From positions 3,472,001 through 3,536,000 of the forward strand of contig JAMPIQ010000002.1 of NCBI GenBank assembly GCA_024699855.1: a DNA stretch of 64,000 nt. The letters are read 5' to 3'. Positions 35,293 to 46,273 of this stretch are shown piece after piece. The DNA is from Aphelenchoides besseyi (Eukaryota; Nematoda; Chromadorea; Rhabditida; Aphelenchoididae). Under the pieces are notes generated by a model. The model was not told the DNA's origin. It saw only the letters and a program-made list of their open reading frames with translations, and made no database searches. How positions within the stretch are numbered: position 1 is the first letter of the stretch; the number at the start of each line of letters is the position of its first letter. The position numbers were made by a program, and so were the translations under genes.

Positions 35293-36812
35293 ATGTCAAC
35301 TGCTTGTAACGTCTGTCAAGTTGAAGGGCCGACGGCGAAACATTTCGGAGGAAAAGGCATTTGCCGTTCGTGTAAGGTTGGTTTTTAGGGTAATCGAAAT
35401 TCACATCCGAGTATTTGTAGGTTTTTTTCAGACGATGTGTCAAATCGGAAGGCATTTTTACGTGCTTGTTCGAAAACAATTGCGTGGTTGAAAAGAACTC
35501 CAGAGCTTCGTGCCGAGCTTGTCGTCTGGAACGTTGTATTATCGTAGGAATGAATCCCAATCTCGTACATTCGGATCGTAAACCGCAAGCTCAGCGACAA
35601 TTGGCGGCACTAGACGACACATCGGATTCGATTATCTTCGATTTCGATTCACCGAATGAAAAGAAACTGGTGAACTGTAAAAAGACTACCAAAGAACAAC
35701 TCGATCTGATAATCGAATCATCGAAGAGAACGGTAGTTGTAGTGATCGAGCATCCTAATCGAAATTGATTTCAGTTACTAGAGAACAATTGTGCTCTTGG
35801 CGTTATGAAGATGATCGATTTTCCGAACAAAAACGATCCTATATCAGTTGTATGCTATCTTCAGGCAATTGATTTACTGTTAGATACCTACTATGAGGAC
35901 TTACCACCGGGTTCGCAGCATTTTTTCAATTTGGATCAACCGTTGGAAGTCGCTTTTCTTCTCGAGCCAAGGAAGTTATGCCGACGCTCGAAAATACTAT
36001 GGGAACCGCTTTATCCGTTTTGCGAAGCAACTGAAAAATCGTTTAAAGGAATTTGGTGTCGAACGGCCATCCACTTCATAGATTGGGCTAGTCATTTGCC
36101 CGAATTTCAACAACTGAAGCCAGTGGATCAATTCAGAATGCTAATTAACCGACAATCTTCCATTTCGGCTATGTCGATAGCTCACAGAACTATCAAATGC
36201 GGACGCAATCGTTGTGTTTTGATGTCCGGCGGTTGTTATTTCGAACTCAAAGACGAGGACGAATCAACAAGTTGCGAGAATAAAAACGAGTAGGTTGACT
36301 GAAGCCGAAACGATAATAGCTATTACTTTAAGACCTCTTGATTTAACTATGCAATACGTGGTTGAAGTGAGTTTTATTCATCTACTCAAATAACAAGGTT
36401 TTATAGGCCGGACGTTATATGTACGATGTTTTTGCTGATCCAGCTCGCGAAATGAAAGTAACCGATGAAGAGTTGGTGTTACTAAGGACGATTGCATTCT
36501 TTCAACCCGGTTTGTTTCTGAAGTATTAACTGATTATCAGGGTCTTTAGTTGCTCGTCTTACTCCCGAAGGTCGTTCCACCGTTTTGGCTGCTCAAACGT
36601 ATTATTGTGAGATTTTGGCGGAAACAATTAAACAAAGCGATTTGAATACAATGGACGCTTGTAAGCGTATGACGGCACTTCTGAGCTTGATTCCGCCAGT
36701 TGAATACGCGTCGATAATCGAAGATCAATATATGACTTTAGCAACACTCTTCAACGCGGGCGAAATGCAGGGCGACTTGACTGTTGACTTGTACATTAAA
36801 CGACGAAGATGA
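35293..36812 (+). CDS. Nuclear hormone receptor, nematode divergent class (copy 2)
   Basis: A paralogue of the receptor at 29907. The first finger is MSTACNVCQVEGPTAKHFGG with ICRSCK, and after an intron (35377-35421) the P-box continues VFFRRCVKSEGIFTC. The second finger has NNCVVEKNSRASCRACRLER. The hinge (QAQRQLAALDDTSDS) leads to the ligand-binding domain: NLDQPLEVAFLLEPRKLCRR, GIWCRTAIHFIDWASHLPEF, PVDQFRMLINRQSSISAM, AGRYMYDVFADPAREMKVTD and the end MQGDLTVDLYIKRRR. Introns fall near 35768, 36290, 36367-36406 and 36510. TGA is 36810-36812, only 26 bp before an LTR retrotransposon, so the native 3' UTR is interrupted. The ligand and targets are unknown. Confidence 0.85.
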
Positions 36813-36838
36813 TGAATATGTATTACTTCTATTTATTT

Positions 36839-36978
36839 TGTTGGGTAGTGGAATCTCACAACGTCTTGGCCTTCCGTTCTGACGCGGTAGGCCGTTGTTT
36901 TTTGTTTTGGACTCTGATGGGATGATTGTTGTTGGTATCTTATTTCTAATAAACACTTCGTAACTAAAAGACTCAACA
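36839..36978 (+). repeat. 5' LTR (140 bp)
   Basis: Same sequence as 41387-41526. Contains AATAAA near its end (CTAATAAACACTTCG) that can serve as the poly(A) signal. It is short for the class. Confidence 0.95.
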
Positions 36979-37059
36979 AATTGGCGCAGTCAACATCGAA
37001 AAGAACCAACTAAAAGGTGAAAGTTTTGAAGAATTGTTGTTGCTCTTAAAATTTCAGCA

Positions 37060-40000
37060 ATGGAATCGGTAATAAAGACTTGCAAGATCCAAATATCACG
37101 CTCTTCAAATACGATCCGAGAAGCAATCAAGCAAATCGATGCCTTGGAGAAGGAGAGCCTTACCGCCGACGGCCGAAAGAAACTCATCAAATTGGAAGCT
37201 ATTTTGCGAAACTCTATCGCGAATATTACCAAATACGAGGAAAAGTGGTCGCTCGCGGGAGGAGATGATATGGACGACTACACAGCAAACACGAACGACT
37301 ACATCCAAGCGGTACTGGAAGGACAGGTTGCGATGGACGACGTTCAAGCGATGTTGGAACCGAAAAGAACGACCACAACAACAGCGACAACTGGTGGAAT
37401 CACGTCGTCGGTCACATCGATGTTAGCTGAAGCACGAAATCTCCTGCCGACGTTCAAATACGTCAAAGAAGGCGAGCAGGATTTCGACGACTACCTGCTA
37501 CGTTTCAAAGCAGTAGTCGAGACAACAACGCTTACGACGAGTCAACAACGAACGCTGCTATTGTCGGTTCTTGGAGACCCCGAACTCACTCGTTTGCGAG
37601 ACAGTTTGATGCCCAACGCACCGGAACTTTGCACACTCGACATCCTCACTGCGAAACTCAAGGTTCTGTTCTCTAATCGGAAGACTCTATTTCAGAAGAG
37701 ACTCGACTTCCTATCCGCACGACATGCAGCTGGTGAGTCAATTGATGAACTTGCAGATCGCGTTAACAAGTTGTTCGCTCAAGCAAATTGGGGAGCAATG
37801 TCGAGCGAGCAAATCAAGAGCTTGATCTTGGTCAACTCGTTGAAAGCCGCTGGAGACGAACCGTTCACGAGTGCAGTTCTGCGCGAAATTGAGAGCAAAG
37901 AAGGAGACACTACGTTGGATGGATTGCGAGTGATCTGCCGAGGAGTCGAGAATCACGCTCGAAATTGCCAACGAATGAAAATGGAGGACCCTACCTCGTT
38001 CATCAAACAAGTCAACGAGTCCGAAGAGCAGATTGCCAAGTTCGAGTACAAGAAGACGACGAAGAAGAGACAAGCAAAAAAGAACTCACCGACACCCGAA
38101 GAGCCACCGTCCACTGGAAAAGAGTGCGGCAAATGCGGTCGAGTCCACGAGAAGAAGAACTGTCCGGCATTCAAGTCCACATGCAACCAATGTGGCAAAA
38201 CGGGACATTGGGCAGCAAAATGCCGAACGAAGGCGCTCAACACCATCAACATCAGCCAAATGCTGGTCAACGTGCCGAAGACACAACCCGTCAAACGAAC
38301 CGTCTTGATCAATGGAATCGAAATGGAGTTCGAGTTGGATTCGGGAGCACGAGTGTGTGCAATTGGGCTGCGACAGTTAAAAGAACTGGGCAACCCGAAG
38401 TTGCAAGCGTCCAAAGTGAACGTTCGGGGAGCCGATGGTAAGCCAATTCAAGTTCAAGGATCATTTCAGGCAACGATTGATTGGCGAGGAGTCAAAGGAC
38501 AATCGGAGGTCTTGGTCTTGAACATGGAGAATCAAGCGCTACTTTCGTTGGACATTATCACAGCGCTGGGAATGTGTGAATTTCACGATGAGCCGAAATT
38601 GAACCAAATGGTCGAAACCGCTAAGTTGCCATTCATGAATCAGAAGTTCTCGAAATTGTTTGCAGAAGGACTGGGACGATGCAAAACGTTGACAGCGAAA
38701 CTACACATCGATCCGAACTGCAAACCAACTCATCTGTCTCGTCGTCCGTTGGCATTGGCAATTGAACCACTGGTCGAAAAGGAGATTGAACGATTGGTCG
38801 AAATGAAGATCCTGAAGCAGGTGGACCGATCAAAATGGGCAACTCCGATTGTGGTCGCGAAGAAACCACAAGGCAAAATTCGGATTTGCGCTGACTACAG
38901 CACCGGATTGAACCGAGCTCTGGAAACGGACAAGTACCCGCTACCAAATATCGAGGAAGTTTTTGCCAAATTAGCAGGCTGTAACACGTTTTCTCAGTTA
39001 GACCTTTCAGATGCTTACCATCAAGTCGAGTTGGACGAGGAATCGCGTTCGTTAACGACGATCACAACTCATCGCGGTCTGTTCGAGTATCAACGTTTGA
39101 ACTTCGGACTGAAAACAGCACCGGCGATTTTCCAACGGATCATGGACCAAATCTTGGCGGGACTACCCGGAGTGATCGTGTATTTGGACGACATTTTGGT
39201 CTGCGGTCGAACAGCTCAGGAACACGACGAACGTTTGAATCAAGTACTCGAGAAGTTGCAACTCACAGGTTTTCGACTTCAACTTCCGAAATGCAAATTC
39301 AACGCAAAAACCGTCACGTATCTGGGAGCAATCGTCGACGAGCACGGAATTCGACCGGATCCAGCGAAGTTGGAAGCAATCCGAAAACCGGAGACGGAAG
39401 GTGAAGTTCGAGCATTTTTAGGCTTCGTCAATTACTATGGAAAGTTCATCAAGAATCTGCACATCCACAAACAGCCGCTGGAGGAACTCACGCACCAAAG
39501 AACGGAGTTCAAATGGACGAAGAGACACGATCAAGCGTTCGAGAAGCTCAAGGAAGTTTTGTTAACAGATTTCTCGCTAGCTCACTACAACCCAAACAAA
39601 ACTCTGATTGTAGCTGCGGATGCGAGTCCAACCGGAATGGGAGGCACCTTAATGCAACGAGACGAAAATGGAACGGTGGAAACAGTCTTCCACATGAGCA
39701 AATCGTTCACTGACGCCGAGCGAAAGTACTCGCAAATTGAACGGGAAGCTCTGAGCTTAGTTCTAGCGGTCGAACGCTTCCGCAAGTTTGTGTATGGTAG
39801 ACAATTTTACTTGCAGACCGACCATCGTCCGTTACTCGCACTGTTCCGAACCGACCAGACAAAAGGATTAGACGCGCGTACGTCAAGTCGACTCTCCAGA
39901 TGGGCATTGCGACTGTTGGGATTCGAATTCAAAATCGAATATGTCAACACCAAGGAATTTGGGTACGTCGATGCACTGTCGCGATTGATCGACGAAAAAC

Positions 40001-41253
40001 GAGAACACGCGGATCCACAACTCGAGGAAGTCATTGGAAACTTGCGGGTCGAAGAAGTGGAACTGTCAACCCTCGGAGAAGAGATTCAGGAATCAATGGG
40101 AGTCGGATCGAATAGTGAGAAGTTTAAAAAGTCTATTTCTAGCGACCCCGCGTTCCACAAACTGCTCAACCGAGTGCAAAATGAATGGACAGACGACGAC
40201 AAGAACGACGAGCTCATTGGCAAATTCTACTCGCTGCGCAACGAAACTCTACGCCGTCGATGGACTCATCATGTTCCGAGATCGTTTTTTGTGGTGCCAC
40301 CGAATCTACGAACAGAAATTTTGGAGAAGATCCACGATGGTCATCCCGGAATCCGACATTCGAAACAACGAGCTCGTGCCACAGTCTTTTGGCCTGGAAT
40401 CGACAACGACATCGAACAAATGGTCCGAAACTGTTCCGCTTGTGCTGAGGTGGCCGTCGCGCCTCGAAAAGCTCCGTTGTCACCGTGGCCTGAAACGCAA
40501 GAACCATGGGACCGAATCCACATCGACTTCGCAGGACCGATCGATGGAAACTTCATTTTGGTGGTTGTCGATGCGAGCACCAACTGGATTTGGACTCAGA
40601 AGATGAAAACAATCACCGCTCAACGAACGACCGAAGTTCTGGAGAAACTTTTCTACCTCACGGGACCACCAAAAACGCTGATCTCTGATAATGGAACTCA
40701 ATTTGCTTCTGATTACTTTCATAAGTTTTGTAAGTCTTTGGGAATTGTCCACCTCTTTTCTCCGCCTTACCACCCCCAATCAAACGGGAGGGCCGAACGA
40801 GCTGTTGCTCGGGTGAAAACCGCAATTTTAAAGGAAGGAAGAGGTCTTGGGGCTCTCGGACTTATCACGTATCAGCTCAACGTCAACCCGAGTGATACAA
40901 ATGATGGCACCAGTGCGGCAAACGCATTCTACAAACGAAAGGTTCGTACGCCTCTGGAGATGCTGCTCCCGAACCGCCAAACCACAAAGTCAACAGCGAA
41001 ATCAGCGAAACAAACCGCCAACTTCAATCGCCACCACGGAGCCCGATTGCGCAACTTCACGATTGGAAGCTCTGTTCTCGTCGACCTCAACCCTAAGCGA
41101 CGAGTTACCGGTCAAATCCTACGCTTCAATGGAACTCGATCAATCACAATTCAAACTCAAAATGGACCCGTCACGCGTCACATGAACCACGTCCACCTAC
41201 GACCGAAGGAGCCGGAGAGTTCTGAGTCTCGACCGACTGATAAGTTGGGTTGA
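37060..41253 (+). CDS. Gag-Pol polyprotein, single uninterrupted frame
   Basis: The 1397-residue frame shows, in order: a gag region (about residues 1-340); two zinc knuckles CGKCGRVHEKKNC and CNQCGKTGHWAAKC (about 355-386); a retroviral-type protease with FELDSGARVCAIG (about 424); reverse transcriptase with the YLDDILV box (about 707); RNase H with ADASPTGMGG (about 850) and TDHRPLL; the integrase zinc domain HDGHPGIRH...C..C (about 1092); and the catalytic DDE residues in IDFAGP, SDNGTQF and NGRAERA (about 1153-1245). A basic C-terminal domain ends at residue 1397. No stop or frameshift separates gag from pol, so the ratio of products must be set some other way, perhaps by proteolysis. It begins 82 bp after the left LTR. 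All catalytic motifs look intact. Confidence 0.96.
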   Translation: MESVIKTCKIQISRSSNTIREAIKQIDALEKESLTADGRKKLIKLEAILRNSIANITKYEEKWSLAGGDDMDDYTANTNDYIQAVLEGQVAMDDVQAMLEPKRTTTTTATTGGITSSVTSMLAEARNLLPTFKYVKEGEQDFDDYLLRFKAVVETTTLTTSQQRTLLLSVLGDPELTRLRDSLMPNAPELCTLDILTAKLKVLFSNRKTLFQKRLDFLSARHAAGESIDELADRVNKLFAQANWGAMSSEQIKSLILVNSLKAAGDEPFTSAVLREIESKEGDTTLDGLRVICRGVENHARNCQRMKMEDPTSFIKQVNESEEQIAKFEYKKTTKKRQAKKNSPTPEEPPSTGKECGKCGRVHEKKNCPAFKSTCNQCGKTGHWAAKCRTKALNTINISQMLVNVPKTQPVKRTVLINGIEMEFELDSGARVCAIGLRQLKELGNPKLQASKVNVRGADGKPIQVQGSFQATIDWRGVKGQSEVLVLNMENQALLSLDIITALGMCEFHDEPKLNQMVETAKLPFMNQKFSKLFAEGLGRCKTLTAKLHIDPNCKPTHLSRRPLALAIEPLVEKEIERLVEMKILKQVDRSKWATPIVVAKKPQGKIRICADYSTGLNRALETDKYPLPNIEEVFAKLAGCNTFSQLDLSDAYHQVELDEESRSLTTITTHRGLFEYQRLNFGLKTAPAIFQRIMDQILAGLPGVIVYLDDILVCGRTAQEHDERLNQVLEKLQLTGFRLQLPKCKFNAKTVTYLGAIVDEHGIRPDPAKLEAIRKPETEGEVRAFLGFVNYYGKFIKNLHIHKQPLEELTHQRTEFKWTKRHDQAFEKLKEVLLTDFSLAHYNPNKTLIVAADASPTGMGGTLMQRDENGTVETVFHMSKSFTDAERKYSQIEREALSLVLAVERFRKFVYGRQFYLQTDHRPLLALFRTDQTKGLDARTSSRLSRWALRLLGFEFKIEYVNTKEFGYVDALSRLIDEKREHADPQLEEVIGNLRVEEVELSTLGEEIQESMGVGSNSEKFKKSISSDPAFHKLLNRVQNEWTDDDKNDELIGKFYSLRNETLRRRWTHHVPRSFFVVPPNLRTEILEKIHDGHPGIRHSKQRARATVFWPGIDNDIEQMVRNCSACAEVAVAPRKAPLSPWPETQEPWDRIHIDFAGPIDGNFILVVVDASTNWIWTQKMKTITAQRTTEVLEKLFYLTGPPKTLISDNGTQFASDYFHKFCKSLGIVHLFSPPYHPQSNGRAERAVARVKTAILKEGRGLGALGLITYQLNVNPSDTNDGTSAANAFYKRKVRTPLEMLLPNRQTTKSTAKSAKQTANFNRHHGARLRNFTIGSSVLVDLNPKRRVTGQILRFNGTRSITIQTQNGPVTRHMNHVHLRPKEPESSESRPTDKLG

Positions 41254-41386
41254 TCTTGGGAATGGTTAGTGGCCCGTGGTAATCTTCTGTTAGCTTGTTA
41301 TCGTTATTTTTGTTTCAACTGTTATTGTTAAGTTTGTTTATCTGTTATCTCAATCATGGGACTTTCAATGTAAAGAAAGGGAGGGA

Positions 41387-41526
41387 TGTTGGGTAGTGGA
41401 ATCTCACAACGTCTTGGCCTTCCGTTCTGACGCGGTAGGCCGTTGTTTTTTGTTTTGGACTCTGATGGGATGATTGTTGTTGGTATCTTATTTCTAATAA
41501 ACACTTCGTAACTAAAAGACTCAACA
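41387..41526 (+). repeat. 3' LTR (140 bp)
   Basis: Preceded by a polypurine tract and followed by the target duplicate TATTT at 41527-41531. Identical to the 5' LTR by eye. Confidence 0.95.
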
Positions 41527-41531
41527 TATTT

Positions 41532-42400
41532 CATAGGTTATTCGCCTTTTACTACACTTAAATTGACTGTCGTTTACGTCAATAAATGTTCCTTGTTGCA
41601 TGACCTTTGGAGTTGTTGTCCAATAGAAACATTTCCTTTACAGTAAACTCTGTAATGTAAATTAACCGGCAAAAAACCAAATTTTTACGCAAGTTGAAGG
41701 AACTGATCGAACCGGATGCTATCTATTTAAAGTGCAAACTCAGAGCTCTTCTTCGCTATCATTTGTTTAATATTACACTTAATTTGTTCTTTAAGATTTT
41801 GACGTAACTTCGTAGTAGAAACGAAAGAACAGGAACCGACAAATGGCTTCTTAATCGAGTAATGTGTGGGAAGCATTTAAACCGCACGACCAAGTTTACG
41901 GTCAATTACCTTTACAGTCTTAAGAGTTAACGAACATTACTTCTATGTACTTTTAAAGTGAGAACCAACTTACAGAAACACATGATAAACAAAATGTTAC
42001 TTCGGTTTTTCCAGTTCATTCACTTGTTTAATTGACACTTCACACCTTTTCAAGAGATCAAACTAAAAAGAACTTTTTGAACGCATGAACCGAAATGCCA
42101 AATGCTCAAAATAAATTGGTACGTGGGTACACATCGACGTTTTATTCCATTACAAACAATAAAATCGAAAAATAAGGTAACGCTATTATTGTAAGTTACT
42201 GTTCTACATTATACCATGCAGTTAACTGGGTGCTGGAATGTGTTGAGAGAACGTGTTGATCTTTGGTTAAACGTGGAACCCGTAACAATAAAACAATACG
42301 ACAATCGGATAACAAAAGTAATCTCATTACATAAACATCGAATTATGAGTGAAGAAAAACGAGTAATAAGTTGCCCAAAGTTCACACCTCCTAATGTTGT
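41532..42400. other. AT-rich intergenic region
   Basis: Native flank of the retrotransposon insertion. The open frame at 42216-42404 is not supported. AATAAA occurs near 42110 and 42160. Nothing else recognised. Confidence 0.35.
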
Positions 42401-42760
42401 TTAGGAAGCGTAGCAGAAATGAACGCATCGGGATTCCAAACAACAATGTTTCTTTAGCTCTGCAATCAAACAGCCAGTTTCTTGACAACAAGTTTTTCCA
42501 AACTCGAGCAACGTTTCCTGAGTGAAGTTGGCTGCAATATTAGTTAATTGAACTGTTTACTAATGACACCCACTTTTCCACATTTCAACGTCGAAATAAT
42601 ACTTGAAGCATGGGGTTTGTTCTTTCGGTCTTGTACACAACCAATTCGCCATTTGTCGAAAATCTTCGTCACACGCTTGTAGTCGAAGATCGGCATTTGA
42701 CGACAGAAGAATAGACGAAATTAGAGCGGCGCAAATAAGAAAATGGAACGTCGTGTTCAT
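42401..42760 (-). CDS. Insulin-like peptide precursor
   Basis: Two exons, 42760-42574 and 42531-42401, give 105 residues. A signal peptide (MNTTFHFLICAALISSILLS) is followed by a B-chain-like segment QACDEDFRQMANWLC with the C-x11-C spacing of insulin. A further Cys is in TPCF, and a connecting region spans the intron. The A-chain-like segment is KTCCQETGCLIAELKKHCC, fitting CC-x4-C-x8-C. The extra cysteines (TPC, HCC, ESRC, HFC) point to additional disulphides, as in nematode INS peptides that carry more than three bonds. No dibasic cleavage pair clearly separates the chains, so it may stay single-chain. It would be secreted and act on the DAF-2-type receptor, by family inference. Confidence 0.75.
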
Positions 42761-45700
42761 CGATAAGATGTCGATTAAGCAAAATGACGACGACGTTAAG
42801 GTTGATTCCAAGAGACAGAGATTGAACAACTAAGAGGTCTTGTCAGCCCTAAAAACTGATCATCTTCAGTTTACTTGTAGTGAACGTCTGTTGGTTATAC
42901 AACGAATTGGTTGTTCAAACTATAGAGAAAAGTGTTGAGTGTTGTTCTTCGAATTATTCGCCGCGGTTCAACAAACTTACAACCAGGAACTGTCCGGTGA
43001 CGTCGAGTTTGCTGCAAAACAAACTGATTAGAAAAACGAGTTCTGTTGAATGTCTTTCACGATCGTATGACAACAACCAGAGACCCAAACTCCAACGCAA
43101 ATCTCAAACTCGACCATGAAAAGTCGTTTACTAAGAAATTTTTAAGCAATGAGTTAAGAAATGTAAGGAGCAGATTGAAAGTACGTTTCAGTGCCAAACA
43201 AAACCACAGGAAAATGAAATTTAAAGTTTATCGTAATCCAATTGGGCCAATGGATGTGAATTACCGTAGGCAAATGTCATTGGTTATTCGATTAATTCGG
43301 GTGTTAAACAAGCCTTTCAAAAAAAGTGGTCGGCGATCAATTTTCAATAAATGAGTGAATGGATTATAGATATGTTTGACCTCATTCGCACCTGTAAAAC
43401 AGCTTGACAACTTAATCTCATAATTGAATTAACCCAAAAAGTTACGCGGTTTCTGATTCAATTCGAAGACAGTCTAGCAATTAAGAACCAAATAGCCCAA
43501 AACAAGCTCTCAACGGACATTATTGTAATCTTTTAAAATACCCCGCAGTATTTATGCAACTAAAAGAGGCGGGGACTTTGGCACAAAAAGCATAAAAAAA
43601 ATTGAGCATTAATCTGTACCTTATAGTGCCGCCCAATAACAAGCATCCAGAATACGACTTGAAACATCAGTTGTTGAAGATCAAACAAAACAAAGTTAAC
43701 ACAGACAGTGGGTGTTTTGATCTCGAGTTCGTTATTCAAGTGATTCAGCACAGCTGACGTCAAACTTCAATGAGATAAGTAGTCAACAAGAGATCGACGG
43801 TTGGTCCAAAATGTCGAAATGTTTTAGAATCCATAAAAGGTCCAATCAACGATGGCTATTGACAATTTAAAGAACGAATTCAGAAAATTGACTGAAAGGT
43901 CACTTTTCGAGTTAACTGCACAGTAGGCTGCATTGTGGGACTAGCAACAATAAAAGCATGACATTACCGAGTAAACAGCAAATTTCAACAGTTCTGTTTT
44001 GTGAAGGATACGGTAATGTGTTTTTGGAAGTATTTCTTTTAAATTCATTTAGATCGCACAATACAACTTCCATTAAGATGTGAAGTTCAAAACGTTTCTG
44101 GTTACAAGATGGAGCTGTGCGGCGTTTGATTGTTAATGTGGTTAACACTGAACAGTGTTATCAAGCAGAGTACGTCTTTTGTAGACTTCCAAGACACGAA
44201 GAGATTCACTGTACCTATAAGTAAGATTTTTGCACCATATTCTCAAAACTATATGCTGATGAACAGTAATTTCGAGTTATATCGATGGGTGCACGAAAGT
44301 AAACTTGTTCTCATTCGTTTCATCAATGAGTGATGATATTGATTGAGTTATACTGACAAGTGCCCAAAAACCTTTTAGTCTTGTTCTCGTTTGTTTCATT
44401 AGTAAAAAACCTCAAACCCAACTGTTGCTCTCAATGCAGTATGATTCGTAAAGATAACAATAGCTTAAACCTTAAACTAAATTAACTTTAGTGTACTTTC
44501 TATAATCTTTGGTTCTTTTATACACGACGATGGTATACAATAGCAGGTTGCGATAAGACCGAAAATCGGTAAGTACAAACAACCGAAAAAAGTTTTCAAG
44601 TACCATAAAGTTTTTGACTGATAGATGAGGTGATTGTTGAATAATCAGTCTTTCATTTGTGTCCACAAACTCCAGTAGTGTACTACAAAACACTGTACGC
44701 AAACATACTCATGTTTTTTCATTTAATGCTAATGACTCAACGTGTCTAAGTAGTTTACAAAAAGTGCAACTATAGTTATTGCCTCACGTACGAACGAAAA
44801 TTCATCTTCCATTAATTTGGATTATTGAGGTCATAGAGCAAATGTTTGGGGTTGAAGAATCAAAGTAAACACGCTGTTCAAGAGATAGAAATTCGCGGAG
44901 TAAACGAAATGTTGGTTAAATCAAAAAGTGACATCGAAGTTTTCTGCTAAAAAACACTAGAAACATGAACTCATCACGTACTTGCTAGAATCTGAGCACA
45001 AACAAAATCAACTCTTTCAATCTATTGATTCTTCTTGTCGAAATTTTACTCGCAAAAAAGATATTTTTCGCAGATTACCATTGCAATTGACCTTTAAGTT
45101 TTGTATTCGACACGTTTAAAGTGAAGAGTTCACGTATTTGTTGGAGGTAAGCTACTCAGACAAACGACGTCAAATTCTGAGTTTTCAAAGAACAAAGTAT
45201 TTGTAGGGAACACAAGCAAAAACGTATTTTAAAACTGCCCACAACATCTGTTTGGAGAATACTGGTTTAATGGCAAACTCTAACAAGCAGTCCACTTCGA
45301 GTTATTGCTAGAATATCTTTTACCAAAGATTACACTTTCTAATGCGTTTAATCGGCCGATTCAAAAGATTAAAAAAGAAGGTTAGACCGCTATGAATACT
45401 GGAAATGACGTCTGTAAAAGGCGAACAAGCATTCCCAACAGAAGTTTAGTTCAGAATAAACGCTGATTACTTTGAAGTCTGATCAAAAAACCTGATCAGT
45501 GTTATGAATTTTCAGAGGGACAGGACTCTATTGTGTAACTTAAGACATTAACGAAGAAGTTACTCAATGACCGTAAAGAAATTGAAAAGAAACGAAGTTT
45601 TGATCATACAATTTTAAGACGATGGAAGCGCTTTTGTACCGTCAAAAACGTTTTCGTGGTGAAATTTTTAATCAAAGATGTTTATGTGACATTGGAAAAA

Positions 45701-46273
45701 TCAACATCAATCGATTGACGTTAAATGATCGGCTGACAGTTCACGTTTTCGCGCACTAAAAATGGTAACCGATTATTTCGATCACATCTCCACTCGTGTG
45801 GTCATTGGAATGATTGATAAGTTCAGCACTAAATGATAACCATAAAGTTTTACACCCGTTTGGTCGACTTTTTAACACATTTTATGATCAGTGAAATACA
45901 CGAGATCAATCCAATACTAAGGCCGAGTATCATAAGTCCAAGCAAAAATGCAAGATTTGCTTGTCAATATTTGGGTTCAAAACGACAATTATAAGCTCTT
46001 GAGGTTTCGCACGATACCGTGTATAGTGAAGTCACATATTTGATCGAGTTGGTGCGGTTTGTAATACATGATTAATTTGATTTCAGGGACGATTAGCGCC
46101 TGTAATTTCTATACTTCTTATCGTTGAATAAAGATGGTTTCTAAAAGATTGTTAGCCGTTTGGTCGATTTCAATAAACGGAATCAAATCGTGCATTTTAA
46201 TGTGAGAACTTGATAATCGCGAATTGACAGAAAGAACTTGTATTCATCTGTTAAAGCAATATCTTTGCTAAGA
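42761..46273. other. AT-rich region nearly devoid of recognisable genes
   Basis: About 3.5 kb. Open frames at 42880-43119 and 43046-43354 (plus) and at 43560-43763, 43912-44148 and 44472-44702 (minus) show no motif or convincing splice partners. One minus-strand stretch near 43750-43600 contains a hydrophobic run (LFDLQQLMFQVVFWMLVIG) that could be a stray receptor exon. No RNA gene or repeat array was recognised. Confidence 0.4.

Larger units (their letters stand above)
36839..41526 (+). mobile_element. Intact Ty3/gypsy LTR retrotransposon
   Basis: A 4688-bp element with a 5-bp target duplication TATTT (36834-36838 and 41527-41531). The two 140-bp LTRs start TGTTGGG and end ACAACA-type (CTCAACA) and show no difference on direct reading. 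A primer-binding-site candidate AATTGGCGCAGTCAAC follows the left LTR at 36979, and a polypurine tract AAAGAAAGGGAGGGA (41372-41386) abuts the right LTR. One long gag-pol frame fills the interior. Domain order protease-RT-RNaseH-integrase is that of Ty3/gypsy. No envelope-like frame is present between integrase and the right LTR. Identical LTRs mean a recent insertion. Confidence 0.96.

Noticed and set aside
37105..41185. Many long open frames on both strands inside the retrotransposon interior
   Set aside because: They overlap the 1397-codon gag-pol frame that carries all the domains; low stop density comes from its codon composition.
43046..43354. A 102-codon basic open frame in the AT-rich region
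   Set aside because: It overlaps another frame (42880-43119), has no domain, signal peptide or splice context, and length alone is weak evidence.
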